A stretch of 64,000 nucleotides of DNA from CAUPWF01 sp964367685 (GTDB lineage Bacteria; Bacillota; Clostridia; Lachnospirales; Lachnospiraceae). How positions within the stretch are numbered: position 1 is the stretch's first letter; every line of letters starts with the position of its first letter. Location of the stretch: positions 124,001 to 188,000 of the forward strand of contig CAYIYM010000001.1 of NCBI GenBank assembly GCA_964367685.1. The letters run 5' to 3'. The position numbers were made by a program, and so were the translations under genes. Under the pieces are notes generated by a model. The model made no database searches, was not told where the DNA came from, and saw nothing but the letters and a program-made list of their open reading frames with translations. Shown one piece after another: positions 34,969 to 43,946 of the stretch.

Positions 34969-34997
34969 AGAATATAGGGTTTTTATTTATTAGTCAA
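34969..34997 (-). promoter_or_regulatory. ftsZ promoter
   Basis: Minus strand: TTGACT (34997-34992, 5/6), 17 bases, TATTCT (34974-34969, 4/6), about 70 bases before the TTG start. Confidence 0.6.
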
Positions 34998-35015
34998 TAG
35001 AATTTTGTGAATTTC

Positions 35016-35804
35016 CTAAGAAATTGGCTCAAAACTTGTCATTGTGTTTGTAATTGAAAAATTTTCTAAATGTAATATTCCTTTTTGCCCTACCAATTTT
35101 TCTAACATTGGTTCAATTTGTGCAATTTTCTCATTATAATTACCTTCACCTAATTGTACAATGATATCTCCAAATTCCAGAACCACACCTGACCCTGCAT
35201 CTCCACTAATTTTATTTGGCACTAATTCTTCTGTTTCTAGCACACTAGTAACTTCTAATATATTTTTAAATATATTTACATTTTCCGTTGGTAAATCTTG
35301 AAATAATACTGCCTTTTCCACTTTAACACCTTCTATAATCGGAACGTTCTCTAATTGTTGCTTCTCGATGTGAATTACGAGTCCCTCCTCATCACAATAT
35401 ACATACTCTTCATCCACCAATATTCCTCCTACCGGCTCTTTTTCCTCTACTACAATGCCAACAGTCCAAGGTGTTTTGAGTGATAAATCTATTGACTTAA
35501 TTTGAGGAGGTAAGTCTTGTGGAAACAAATTGTATTGCATAAATACGATTACAGAATTTGAAGAAAGTGGTAGCATTTCGATATGTGTTACAATTTCTTC
35601 TGGTTCTGTATATTTATACCCTTTCACATCATAGACCCTTACAAAAAACAACAGATAAAAAGATAGTGCAATAATCATTAGAAAAAATGTAATTACAACA
35701 ATTGCAAACGCTCCATATTTTCTCTTCTTTACACGTATTCGTTCTTTTGGTGGTTGTGGATTATCGAATGATTTTGCTAGTTCTTCCAATTCATAATCTT
35801 GCAT
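35016..35804 (-). CDS. ftsQ: Division protein FtsQ/DivIB
   Basis: A 262-aa bitopic membrane protein: about 28 basic cytoplasmic residues, one TM segment (about 31-53, AIVVITFFLMIIALSFYLLFF), then a POTRA domain (VYDVKGYKYTEPEEIVTHIEM) and the FtsQ beta domain with SIDLSLKTPWTVGIVVEEKEPVG, characteristic of the family. It acts in the FtsQLB complex activating septal peptidoglycan synthesis. It lies between murD and ftsZ, as in other dcw clusters that have lost murG and murB. Confidence 0.9.
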   Translation of the reverse strand: MQDYELEELAKSFDNPQPPKERIRVKKRKYGAFAIVVITFFLMIIALSFYLLFFVRVYDVKGYKYTEPEEIVTHIEMLPLSSNSVIVFMQYNLFPQDLPPQIKSIDLSLKTPWTVGIVVEEKEPVGGILVDEEYVYCDEEGLVIHIEKQQLENVPIIEGVKVEKAVLFQDLPTENVNIFKNILEVTSVLETEELVPNKISGDAGSGVVLEFGDIIVQLGEGNYNEKIAQIEPMLEKLVGQKGILHLENFSITNTMTSFEPIS

Positions 35805-35878
35805 CTGTCTCTCCTCGTAAATAAATGTCTCCTATGTTATATTATTTTATTTGTTTTACTATACTTGAAACACGTTCA

Positions 35879-37228
35879 CTATAATCCATTAACTAACTTC
35901 TTAAATTCATCTCCACGCTCTTCAAAATTCTTGAACATTCCCCAGCTTGCGCAAGCAGGTGAAAGTAAAACTGCATCTCCCTTTTGTGATAACACTTCAC
36001 TAAGTTTCACAGCTTCTTCTAAAGATTCTACTAAGTGGATTTCTTTTAATCCATTGTTTCGTGCTACAGTTGCTATCTTCTCTTTTGTTTGCCCCAAAAG
36101 TACCAATGCTTTCACTTTTCCCTGAAAAGATTGAATCCATTCATCGTATTCCGAATCTTTATCATAACCTCCAGCGATTAAAACAGTTGGTCGATTCATA
36201 GCCTCAATTCCTTTTATTGCTGCATCTGGATTCGTTCCTTTGGAATCATTATAATATGTGACACCTCGTACTTCCGCTACATATTCGATTCTATGTGCAA
36301 CACCTTCAAACTCATGAATGACCTTTTTCACAATTTCGACTGGAATTCCATACAAAATCGCCATAGCTGAGGCTGCCATAATATTTTCATAATTATGCAT
36401 TCCAAGCAACTTCAATTCATTTAGCTTACAAAGTTCTACTTCTTTTCCATTTCTATAAATAATACAATTATTTTCTATATATATTCCACGTTCTAAAGCT
36501 TGCTTGCTACTAAAATAAAAAATAGAAGCTTCTATTTCTAATTCAAGATTTTTTAAAATTGGATCTTCATAATTCAAAACACAGATTTCAGATTTTGTTT
36601 GATTCTTTGTTATCTCTTTTTTTGCCTTAATATAATTTTCCATATTTCCATGGCGGTCTAAATGATCCGGAGTCACATTTAAAATAGCACTTACAATCGG
36701 TTTGAATTCATGAATCGTCTCTAATTGAAAACTACTAATTTCCGCTACAGTAACACTCTTCTCTCTGATTTCACTGGCTACCTCTGTATATGGATTCCCA
36801 ATATTCCCAACAACAAATGTGCTAGGATTATATGCTCTTACAATCTCTCCAAGAAGAGCTGTTGTTGTTGTCTTTCCATTTGTACCTGTAATTGCAAGAA
36901 CATCTCCTTCAGAAAAATGATATGCCAACTCAATTTCGCCCCAAATAGGTATTTCAGCACTAATAATCCGCTGTACTTCTGGAAGGTATGATGGTATTCC
37001 TGGGCTTAAAACAGCTAGTTCAATTTCTGCTAATGTAGACTCTTCCAATCGCTCTGTAATCACTTGTATTTCACTGCATCCACTTCTCTTCTTTAATTCT
37101 GCCACATCTACTTTGGCACTTGTATCAAAGAGAATTACATCTGCTTCCTTCTGATACAATAATTTGCAGGCTCCAATGCCACTGATTCCGGCACCAAATA
37201 CAAGCACTCTTTTTCCTTTAAATTCCAT
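35879..37228 (-). CDS. murD: UDP-N-acetylmuramoylalanine-D-glutamate ligase
   Basis: A 449-aa Mur ligase adding D-glutamate to UDP-MurNAc-L-Ala. N-terminal Rossmann domain (VLVFGAGISGIGACKLL), ATP loop ITGTNGKTTTTALLGE, a central domain with NVTPDHLDRHG, the YNDSKGTNPDAA segment, and C-terminal SPACASWGMFKNFEERGDEF. All are diagnostic of MurD. It is 13 bases downstream of mraY. Confidence 0.97.
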   Translation of the reverse strand: MEFKGKRVLVFGAGISGIGACKLLYQKEADVILFDTSAKVDVAELKKRSGCSEIQVITERLEESTLAEIELAVLSPGIPSYLPEVQRIISAEIPIWGEIELAYHFSEGDVLAITGTNGKTTTTALLGEIVRAYNPSTFVVGNIGNPYTEVASEIREKSVTVAEISSFQLETIHEFKPIVSAILNVTPDHLDRHGNMENYIKAKKEITKNQTKSEICVLNYEDPILKNLELEIEASIFYFSSKQALERGIYIENNCIIYRNGKEVELCKLNELKLLGMHNYENIMAASAMAILYGIPVEIVKKVIHEFEGVAHRIEYVAEVRGVTYYNDSKGTNPDAAIKGIEAMNRPTVLIAGGYDKDSEYDEWIQSFQGKVKALVLLGQTKEKIATVARNNGLKEIHLVESLEEAVKLSEVLSQKGDAVLLSPACASWGMFKNFEERGDEFKKLVNGL

Positions 37229-37241
37229 ATAGCCCTCCTAT

Positions 37242-38198
37242 CTACATTCCCATTAACGCGATCAAACATAACAATGTTGTAATAATCGAGAATACTGCTA
37301 CAACTCTTGTTTCAGACCATCCACACAATTCAAAATGATGATGAATTGGCGCCATTTTGAAAATACGCTTTCCACCTGTTTTTTTAAAATATGTAACTTG
37401 AATAATAACTGACAACACTTCTATTACATAGATCAACCCTACAATAATGATGAAAATTGGCATTTGAAGCATATAAGCTGTTGACGCAACAAAACCACCT
37501 AATGCTAACGAACCTGTATCTCCCATAAATACACTGGCTGGATATACGTTGAATAATAAAAATCCAAGTAAAGCTCCTACAACTGCACAAGTAATAGGTT
37601 CTATTCCACTATTTGTTCCTATAGCAACAACTGTGAAAAATGCAGCTACCAATACTGTTACGCTAGATGCTAAACCGTCTAGGCCATCCGTAAAATTGGT
37701 TCCATTTACGGTTCCTACAACTGCTATAAATAAAATAGGAATAGCCAAAACCCCCAAATCCAATTGATATCCATTTGTAAATGGAACTATCATCGTCATT
37801 GGAATCTTAGCAATTTCCACAATATAATATGCAAAAATACCTGTTACTATTAATTGTAAAATCATCTTTTGTTTCGGCAAAAGTCCATCAGATCGTTTTA
37901 AAACAACCTTCAAATAATCATCTAGAAACCCAATTAATCCAAAACCTAAGGTAACAAATAGTATAGGAATAATTTTAGGATAATCTGATATATAAAACAG
38001 GGATGTAATTACAACACTTCCAAGAATAATGATCCCACCCATAGTTGGTGTGCCTGCCTTTTTCAAATGCGATTGTACTCCATCTTCTCTTTCTGTTTGT
38101 CCCATCTTCAGTCTCCTAAGAATAGGAATCACAATAGGTCCTCCAACTAAACTTATTACAAATGCAATTAATATTGGCATTAATTCTATATAATTCAT
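37242..38198 (-). CDS. mraY: Phospho-N-acetylmuramoyl-pentapeptide transferase
   Basis: A 318-aa polytopic enzyme forming lipid I from UDP-MurNAc-pentapeptide and undecaprenyl phosphate. Ten TM segments are predicted. Motifs: KKAGTPTMGG, FGLIGFLDDYLK (Asp-Asp pair), NGTNFTDGLDGLA, FMGDTGSLALGG and the APIHHHFE loop near the C terminus. It is first gene of the mraY-murD-ftsQ block, with its own promoter. Confidence 0.97.
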   Translation of the reverse strand: MNYIELMPILIAFVISLVGGPIVIPILRRLKMGQTEREDGVQSHLKKAGTPTMGGIIILGSVVITSLFYISDYPKIIPILFVTLGFGLIGFLDDYLKVVLKRSDGLLPKQKMILQLIVTGIFAYYIVEIAKIPMTMIVPFTNGYQLDLGVLAIPILFIAVVGTVNGTNFTDGLDGLASSVTVLVAAFFTVVAIGTNSGIEPITCAVVGALLGFLLFNVYPASVFMGDTGSLALGGFVASTAYMLQMPIFIIIVGLIYVIEVLSVIIQVTYFKKTGGKRIFKMAPIHHHFELCGWSETRVVAVFSIITTLLCLIALMGM

Positions 38199-38236
38199 AT
38201 CTACACCTCTTCGTATTTTTTTATTACAATCTTAAT

Positions 38237-38265
38237 ATTATAACTCATTTTTCCTAGATTTACAA
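38237..38265 (-). promoter_or_regulatory. mraY promoter
   Basis: Minus strand: TTGTAA (38265-38260, 4/6), 17 bases, perfect TATAAT (38242-38237), about 40 bases before mraY and downstream of the pbp terminator. Confidence 0.65.
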
Positions 38266-38347
38266 CTTTTACTATCCTAGCTATTATACTTGCCCTATGT
38301 CAGCTTGTATACTAATTCACCTATCTATTCTACTAATTCAATTAAAA

Positions 38348-38377
38348 AGCAGGTCTGTGACTTAACACATTCCTGCT
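38348..38377 (-). terminator. Terminator after the pbp gene
   Basis: On the minus strand AGCAGG..TGTG pairs with CACA..CCTGCT, with a 3-base versus 2-base internal bulge and a short loop, followed by TTTTTAATT. It splits the division cluster between pbp and mraY. Confidence 0.75.
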
Positions 38378-38385
38378 CTCGTTAT

Positions 38386-40395
38386 TTATTCTTCTACAAT
38401 CGTTTCTACTTCTGTTTTTTCAACTCCTAAGTAAGGAAGCGCTTCTTGTAGTATTCCCACTGCAATATCTTGAGCAAGCTTGCTATTTGCTTGATTGTCC
38501 ACGTTTGGTTCATCGACAACTACATAAATCAACACTTCCGGATGATCCATTGGTACCGCTCCAATAAAGGAAACTAAGTACTTCCCATTTCCACGTGGAA
38601 GTTTTTCCGCCGTGCCCGTTTTTCCTCCAATATCATACCCTTCAATTTGAACTGATTTTGCTGTACCATAATCAATTGTTGCCCTGAAATAATCAGACAT
38701 CGTATCAGATGTTTCCTCTGTTACAATTTTCTTTTTCAAAGTTGGCTCTGTTGTTTCAATAACACTACCATTTGTATCTTGTATCTGCTTCACAACATAA
38801 GGTTCGTAGAAATTGCCACCGTTTAATAGTGCTGCAGTTGCGCTTGCCACCTGTAGCATTGTTACATTAAAATTTTGCCCAAATGAATTTGTAGCCAAAT
38901 CTGCAGCCATCATATCTTCTGCCGAATATAGCAAGCTTGCAGCAGATGTTTCATTTGGTAAATCCACATCCGTTTTATCTCCAAAACCATAGAAGGATTG
39001 ATATCCTGTAAATGTTTCAGGGCCCAACTCTGCTGCTATTTTCATCATTGCAACGTTACATGAATACGCAATACTTTCCTCTAGCGTAATGGTCCCATGT
39101 CCATTTCTATTAGCGCAATGAATAGTGTGACCACCAACTTCTAAAGATCCACTACACTGATAAGTATCATTCTCGTCTATCACACCTTCTTCAAGCGCCA
39201 TCGCAACTGTAAATGATTTAACGGTAGAACCTGGTTCATAAGTGTCTGTTACCACAAAATTTGTACGTAGCTCATTCAATGCTTCAGATGTTTTCTCTTC
39301 GTCTAATGACTGGATTTCTTCCAATGAATAATACTTTGTCAAATCTCCTGGATTATTTAAATCAATATTCGGATAATGAGAACTCGCTAATATTGCTCCA
39401 GTATTTGGGTCAAGCATTAATACAGCTGTGGTTTTGCTACCCAAACCATCGATTTCAATGGACCCTTCTTCTTCGCTCTCATTCCCCTCTCTATCACGCC
39501 ATGTAACATTATCTTTATTTGCATCATCAAATATTTTGATATGTTTTTCCACAATGCTTTGCAATGTTTGATCGATTGTTAGCATAACTGTGTCACCGTT
39601 TTCAGCTTCTTTCACAGTAACTTGGGTAATGTCGCCATCAAAATATCCATATTTCCTACCATTTACACCATTTAAAACACTACTATATTCTTCTTCAATT
39701 CCGCCCAATCCATAATTTGCTGAACTTGCCAGACCAATCAATGAACTTGCCATTGTATTATATGGATAACTTCTAATATAACTCTCTTCTAACCATATCC
39801 CCTTTAAGTCTGGATAATATGGAACATCTGATTCTAACGCGTCTCGCTCTCGCTCGCTCATAGACTTTACTTCTTCATATTCTTCAAAAGTTTGTCTTGT
39901 ATTATAATCCACATTCTTTTTGAGTATTTTGTAACGGCTTGTTGGTGAGTCTTCTAATGCATTTTCTACTACACTTTCTTCCACGCCGAACAATTCAACC
40001 AATACTTCTGTCGTATCATCAATTGCTTTTTCCAACTCTCCATCTTCTTCTGGTGTTGACAACAGATACTCTATATCAAGAATCACATTATATACACGCT
40101 CACTTGTCGCTAACACTGTCCCATTCGTATCAACAATATCCCCTCTTTTGTACGGAATTGTTCGACTATTATAGCTTTGCTGATCCAACACTTTCTTTGT
40201 ATACTGACTCCCTGACTCTGCATTGATATAAGTAATCCTACCTGCAAGTATAGCAAAAGCTAGTACAATAAAAATAAATAGCAGTACTAGCCTTTTTTGC
40301 ATCAATAAAGAGAATTTTCTTTTGAACATTTTCTCAAATTGACGCTCTTCTCTTGTTTTTTTATGTCTATATTGTTTCTTGTTTTGTTTAGCCAT
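38386..40395 (-). CDS. Class B penicillin-binding protein (FtsI/SpoVD-like transpeptidase)
   Basis: A 669-aa division transpeptidase: basic cytoplasmic N terminus, TM at about 33-55, a PBP dimerisation domain (IPYKRGDIVDTNGTVLATS) and a transpeptidase domain with SxxK nucleophile Ser390/Lys393 (EPGSTVKS), SxN motif YSCN and KTGTAEK near 592. A hydrophilic insertion rich in Glu (about residues 295-312) precedes the active domain. No PASTA repeats are seen, so it is more like FtsI/PBP2B than classical SpoVD, but the two cannot be separated by eye. It lies 11 bases after ftsL. Confidence 0.94.
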   Translation of the reverse strand: MAKQNKKQYRHKKTREERQFEKMFKRKFSLLMQKRLVLLFIFIVLAFAILAGRITYINAESGSQYTKKVLDQQSYNSRTIPYKRGDIVDTNGTVLATSERVYNVILDIEYLLSTPEEDGELEKAIDDTTEVLVELFGVEESVVENALEDSPTSRYKILKKNVDYNTRQTFEEYEEVKSMSERERDALESDVPYYPDLKGIWLEESYIRSYPYNTMASSLIGLASSANYGLGGIEEEYSSVLNGVNGRKYGYFDGDITQVTVKEAENGDTVMLTIDQTLQSIVEKHIKIFDDANKDNVTWRDREGNESEEEGSIEIDGLGSKTTAVLMLDPNTGAILASSHYPNIDLNNPGDLTKYYSLEEIQSLDEEKTSEALNELRTNFVVTDTYEPGSTVKSFTVAMALEEGVIDENDTYQCSGSLEVGGHTIHCANRNGHGTITLEESIAYSCNVAMMKIAAELGPETFTGYQSFYGFGDKTDVDLPNETSAASLLYSAEDMMAADLATNSFGQNFNVTMLQVASATAALLNGGNFYEPYVVKQIQDTNGSVIETTEPTLKKKIVTEETSDTMSDYFRATIDYGTAKSVQIEGYDIGGKTGTAEKLPRGNGKYLVSFIGAVPMDHPEVLIYVVVDEPNVDNQANSKLAQDIAVGILQEALPYLGVEKTEVETIVEE

Positions 40396-40406
40396 TCTTA
40401 CTCACC

Positions 40407-40928
40407 CTAATCTGTTATTGTTTCCGACTGGACTAGTATACCACTTTCTGGAATATTTTCATACTGTTTCATGTAATCTGTTGTTGGACTTGCGTATTCA
40501 ATTACTTGACTCGCATCCATATAAACCATTCCTAAACCAACTGCTTTTTCTTTTATCAACTCTAAATTCACTTGATCCTCTATTGCACCAAGGGCAGCGT
40601 CATTCTCCATACGTAAATCTGATAGTTCTTGTTGTAACGAAGTGATATTTGCACTTCTATTCGACGCTTCTGACTGCAATTGCAAATATTGCACACAAAT
40701 AATCACAACTACCGCTGCTGCTACCGATAGAAAAGTAAGGTAGCCTAAATCCATGGCTTTGATTCTTTTTCTATTATTCTTTACTCGATGACTAACAACT
40801 GGTCGTTCTGCTTGTCTTCTTGGTTCTTCAACTTGTCTTCTTGGTTGATAATTGTGTTGACTTGGTAACGCTTCAACTTTTCTTACTGTATTTCCATACA
40901 CATAATTTGTTTCTCTATAGTTCGCCAT
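40407..40928 (-). CDS. FtsL-like septum formation protein
   Basis: A 173-aa bitopic protein: about 62 basic/proline-containing cytoplasmic residues with a repeated Glu-Pro-Arg-Arg-Gln element (RRQVEEPRRQAERP), a TM helix (about 63-82, YLTFLSVAAAVVVIICVQYL), then a coiled coil (LQLQSEASNRSANITSLQQELSDLRMEND) and a short C-terminal tail. Position between rsmH and the class B PBP is exactly that of ftsL in dcw clusters. Sequence conservation in FtsL is low, so the call depends mainly on architecture and context. Confidence 0.85.
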   Translation of the reverse strand: MANYRETNYVYGNTVRKVEALPSQHNYQPRRQVEEPRRQAERPVVSHRVKNNRKRIKAMDLGYLTFLSVAAAVVVIICVQYLQLQSEASNRSANITSLQQELSDLRMENDAALGAIEDQVNLELIKEKAVGLGMVYMDASQVIEYASPTTDYMKQYENIPESGILVQSETITD

Positions 40929-40966
40929 AGTTCCTCCCCTTTACAATTTCTATTTGACATTTATAG

Positions 40967-41902
40967 TTATCTCTTCTCAAAAACTCTTAACTTCGCGCTT
41001 TTTGATCTGCTATTCATTTCTAATTCTTCTTCCGATGGAAGAATTGGCTTTCTTGTAATCACTTTACCCTTTGACTCCCTACCACACATACAAACTGGAA
41101 AGTTCGATGGACAAATGCATGGATTTTCATTTGTTCTATAAATATTTTTAACAATGCGATCTTCCAGCGAGTGAAATGTAATAATCGATATTCTTCCACC
41201 TTCATTCAGCAAATCAATCATGCTATCCAAGCTTTCTCTTAGAACCTCTAATTCGCGATTCAATTCGATTCGTATTGACTGAAAAGTTCTCTTTGCTGGA
41301 TGGCCTCCATTTTTTTGAAACTTCATTGGAATCGCCCTTCTAATAATCTCAATCAACTCACCTGTTGTTTCTATAGGCTTCTCAGTTCTTGCCATAGCGA
41401 TATGCTTCGCAATGTTTTTTGCAAATTTATCTTCTCCGTAATCACGAATAATTTTATATAGCTCCATCTCTGTATAATCATTTACAATATCTCGCGCTGT
41501 AATCTGCTGACGCATATCCATTCTCATATCAAGTGGCACATCCACCATATATGAAAATCCTCTTTCTGCAGTATCTAATTGATAAGACGACACTCCAAGA
41601 TCTAATACAATTCCATCAACCTTATCAATACCTTTTTCCGCAAGACGTGCTTTCATATCACAATAATTACTTCTAATAATTGTAACTCTATCTCCAAATT
41701 CTTCTAATCGCTTTCCCGCCGCTTCAATGGCTGCTGAATCTTGATCAATTCCAATAAATCTTCCATTCTCACCTAGGCGCTTGCAAACCTCATAAGCGTG
41801 ACCGCCTCCACCAAGTGTTCCATCTACATAAATTCCATCTTGCTTAATATTAAGACCACCAACGGTTTCTTCTAACAACACTGAAATATGTTTAAATTCC
41901 AT
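40967..41902 (-). CDS. rsmH: 16S rRNA (cytosine-1402-N4)-methyltransferase
   Basis: A 311-aa SAM methyltransferase (MraW) that modifies C1402 in the ribosomal P site. It starts MEFKHISVLLEETVGGL; the SAM loop is VDGTLGGGGHAYEV, and DGIVLDLGVSSYQLD, NGGHPAKRTFQSIRIELN and ISIITFHSLEDRIVK follow, all typical. It is 29 bases after mraZ. Confidence 0.97.
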   Translation of the reverse strand: MEFKHISVLLEETVGGLNIKQDGIYVDGTLGGGGHAYEVCKRLGENGRFIGIDQDSAAIEAAGKRLEEFGDRVTIIRSNYCDMKARLAEKGIDKVDGIVLDLGVSSYQLDTAERGFSYMVDVPLDMRMDMRQQITARDIVNDYTEMELYKIIRDYGEDKFAKNIAKHIAMARTEKPIETTGELIEIIRRAIPMKFQKNGGHPAKRTFQSIRIELNRELEVLRESLDSMIDLLNEGGRISIITFHSLEDRIVKNIYRTNENPCICPSNFPVCMCGRESKGKVITRKPILPSEEELEMNSRSKSAKLRVFEKR

Positions 41903-41931
41903 ATTTTCCTCCCTATCATTCAGTTACATTT

Positions 41932-42345
41932 CTAGAATCCTAATCCATCCATATCAATCTGAATATTTTCCTCAGCTACTTTGTTATTTTCTTCCCATTT
42001 TGCCTTATCCCAAATCTCAACTCTATCTAATACACCTACAAGAACTACTTCTTTATCTAGTTCTGCATAGGTCTTAAGCGCTGGTGATAATAAAACTCTT
42101 CCTTGTTTGTCTAAACCAGTATCAACTGCACTCCCTGAAAAAAAACGCACAATATTGGCCTTGGATCTTGGTAGAGCACTAAGTTTCTCTTCGAATTGCT
42201 TCCATCCATTTGTAGGATATACAGAAAGGCAGCCACCAATTTCTTTTGTGACAACGAACTCTTCGCCAAGACCCTCTCGGAACTTGGCTGGAATAATAAG
42301 TCTACCTTTTGTATCGATACTATGACCGTATTCACCTCTAAACAT
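41932..42345 (-). CDS. mraZ: Transcriptional regulator MraZ
   Basis: A 137-aa double-AbrB-fold DNA-binding protein that controls its own division operon. It begins MFRGEYGHSIDTKGRLIIPAKFREGLG, and the second repeat contains DKQGRVLLSPALKTYAELDKEVVLVG. The start at 42345 matches family N termini; AGTAGGTG lies upstream. The promoter region carries four regularly spaced GTGG boxes, the expected operator (see separate entry). Length fits the family at about 140 aa. Confidence 0.96.
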   Translation of the reverse strand: MFRGEYGHSIDTKGRLIIPAKFREGLGEEFVVTKEIGGCLSVYPTNGWKQFEEKLSALPRSKANIVRFFSGSAVDTGLDKQGRVLLSPALKTYAELDKEVVLVGVLDRVEIWDKAKWEENNKVAEENIQIDMDGLGF

Positions 42346-42367
42346 ACGAAAACACCTACTCTCGAGT

Positions 42368-42385
42368 CGAATTATGAATAATTCG
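42368..42385. repeat. Perfect 18-bp palindrome in the mraZ leader
   Basis: Arms CGAATTAT and ATAATTCG around GA, immediately downstream of the MraZ boxes and 22 bases before the mraZ start. Not part of the known MraZ box pattern; it could be a second operator or a small RNA hairpin. Confidence 0.8.
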
Positions 42386-42422
42386 CCACTTTCTACCACT
42401 TTTCACCACTTTTTACCACTTG
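42386..42422 (-). promoter_or_regulatory. Four-copy MraZ operator array
   Basis: On the minus strand AAGTGG occurs four times with exact 10-bp spacing (plus-strand CCACT at 42386, 42396, 42406 and 42416); three copies read AAAGTGG and the distal one CAAGTGG. AAAGTG with 3-base spacers is, as I recall, the MraZ box described in Mollicutes, and GTGG-type repeats are the wider pattern. It begins at the expected transcription start and covers about +1 to +36, suited to autoregulation. Confidence 0.85.
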
Positions 42423-42427
42423 AAACC

Positions 42428-42456
42428 ATTCTATAATACTTTAGTGGCTTTTTCAA
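42428..42456 (-). promoter_or_regulatory. mraZ promoter
   Basis: Minus strand: TTGAAA (42456-42451), 17 bases, TAGAAT (42433-42428, 5/6). The expected start of transcription falls at the edge of the MraZ boxes. Confidence 0.75.
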
Positions 42457-42493
42457 GTCCTTTTTCAACAAATAATATATTTCCCCACAAAAA

Positions 42494-42536
42494 AAAGTTG
42501 TAAAACAACCCTCATCTACGGTTATTTTACAACTTT
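42494..42536 (-). terminator. Terminator after the 78-aa membrane protein gene
   Basis: Long A/T-rich stem (AAAGTTGTAAAA.AACC against GGTT.TTTTACAACTTT) with a 9-10-base loop, followed on the minus strand by eight Ts. It insulates mraZ from upstream transcription. Confidence 0.9.
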
Positions 42537-42598
42537 CTGTTATTAAGATTATATCTGTGAAATTATCTTTCAACAGATTTCATTTACAATTCACTTAT

Positions 42599-42835
42599 TT
42601 ATTGATTTATTTCATTCATATATGTCTCTAATTGTGAGTAGTCTACTGACACAACATCTCTAGGCTGTGAATCTTGATAAGAAACAACCATTGAATATCC
42701 GACCCAGCTAACTAATACTAAGCAAACAACTCCTGCAATCGTGCTTCGTACACGTCTTTGCATTTTTTCTTTTTTCATTATCTCTTTTCGATTTGCTTTT
42801 TGCTTTTTATATTTATCTACTTTCGCTTGACTCAT
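42599..42835 (-). CDS. Small single-pass membrane protein, function unknown
   Basis: A 78-aa protein with a very basic N terminus (KVDKYKKQKANRKEIMKKEKMQRRVRS), one TM segment (about 30-50, TIAGVVCLVLVSWVGYSMVV) and a short, mildly acidic outer tail. I do not recognise a family. The start at 42835 is preferred because AAAGGAG lies 8 bases upstream; the ATG 6 bases earlier is too close. It is flanked by terminators on both sides, so it is a monocistronic gene adjacent to the division cluster; a role there is only a guess. Confidence 0.75.
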   Translation of the reverse strand: MSQAKVDKYKKQKANRKEIMKKEKMQRRVRSTIAGVVCLVLVSWVGYSMVVSYQDSQPRDVVSVDYSQLETYMNEINQ

Positions 42836-42940
42836 TCCCATATCTCCTTTGCATATACTATCTGCTATCATACCATATTTTCCGCATTTTGTGTATACTT
42901 TTCTTCTATTTTTCACCTAGAATAACTTCCGATAATAAAA

Positions 42941-42958
42941 AGAGGGCTTTCGCCCTCT
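42941..42958 (-). terminator. degV terminator
   Basis: AGAGGGC and GCCCTCT form a 7-bp GC-rich stem with a 4-base loop, followed on the minus strand by TTTTTATT, 4 bases after the degV stop. Confidence 0.9.
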
Positions 42959-42961
42959 CTT

Positions 42962-43801
42962 TTAAACTGAAACAAGAATTCCTCCATCATTTGCATACAT
43001 TGTGCTAATTCCAGATGTCTCCTCTATAAAAATTTCTTTTACTTGTAATCGTTCTTCTAACAATTGTTTCACATACTCTGCTCTCTCTAAACAATTGCAA
43101 TGTCCAATTCCCAATATTTTTTCTTCTGGATTCACAACATTTTCCGCTACCTGATCTACCAATTTGTGTAGTGCTTTTTTTACACCACGGCCTTGCCCAA
43201 TTTGTGCTATTTCACCTTCGTTTACGGCCGTCATAATCGGTTTTATATTTAGTGCTGATGCCAGCACACTTTTAATTCCTGTTAATCTACCATTTTTTCT
43301 AAGGGTTTCAAGATTTTCTAATACAAAAACTATTTTTGTTTCTTTTATGAATTCATTCACTCTATCAACAATCTCTAGAAAAGGCAACCCCTGTTCTTCA
43401 TATTCATAAATTTTATAACAGATTAGTGTATTTCCAATAGACGCATTTTTAGTATCAAACACATGTATATTCTTCTCTCCATACTCCTCTCGATATAAAT
43501 CCACCGCTAAAACCGCACTATTATGTGATCCACTTAAAGGTGTTGATATAGGGACAACATATACATTTTCACATTCACCTCGATACAACTCCATATAAGT
43601 TTCTGGTGATGGACAAGATGATTTTGGGCAATTTGGACTATCGGCAATCTTCTTCAAAAATTCGCTTTGAATCAACGTTTCATCATCTACCATTACTTCT
43701 CCATCTAATTCAATACTTAATGAAGCCATTCTATAGCTATCATTCTGCTTCATTTTCTCTGTATACTCTCCACCACTATCAATAATAATTCTACAATTCA
43801 T
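42962..43801 (-). CDS. DegV family fatty-acid-binding protein
   Basis: A 279-aa DegV/FakB protein. It begins with a variant of the fold's first strand (RIIIDSGGEY), has SSCPSPETYMELY, and the ligand-binding VVPISTPLSGSHNSAVLA, then LENLETLRKNGRLTG and a C-terminal domain with GIGHCNCLERA. Members bind fatty acids and act as FakB partners of the kinase FakA, which is not encoded nearby. It is monocistronic, with an inverted repeat around its likely promoter. Confidence 0.93.
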   Translation of the reverse strand: MNCRIIIDSGGEYTEKMKQNDSYRMASLSIELDGEVMVDDETLIQSEFLKKIADSPNCPKSSCPSPETYMELYRGECENVYVVPISTPLSGSHNSAVLAVDLYREEYGEKNIHVFDTKNASIGNTLICYKIYEYEEQGLPFLEIVDRVNEFIKETKIVFVLENLETLRKNGRLTGIKSVLASALNIKPIMTAVNEGEIAQIGQGRGVKKALHKLVDQVAENVVNPEEKILGIGHCNCLERAEYVKQLLEERLQVKEIFIEETSGISTMYANDGGILVSV

Positions 43802-43844
43802 ATTTTACCTCACATTCGGTTCTTTGACTTTTATTAAACATAGT

Positions 43845-43882
43845 TTCGAAAACTACTTTATATAGTATATCACATTTTCGAA
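43845..43882. repeat. Inverted repeat around the degV -10 region
   Basis: Eight-base arms TTCGAAAA (43845-43852) and TTTTCGAA (43875-43882), separated by 22 bases that contain, on the minus strand, TGATATACT, an extended -10 element. A possible operator upstream of degV. Confidence 0.55.
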
Positions 43883-43946
43883 TACAAGTGTATATATTCC
43901 ATCCGATGTTTCGTGATTTTTTCATTATCTCTAGACTTTTCTAATT

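Noticed and set aside
34930..35015. ftsA-like gene hidden between ftsQ and ftsZ
   Set aside because: The gap is under 120 bases and holds only a promoter and leader.
42386..42422. Four GTGG repeats as part of a longer mraZ coding region
   Set aside because: They precede the conserved MFRGEYGH start and follow a promoter; they fit an operator.
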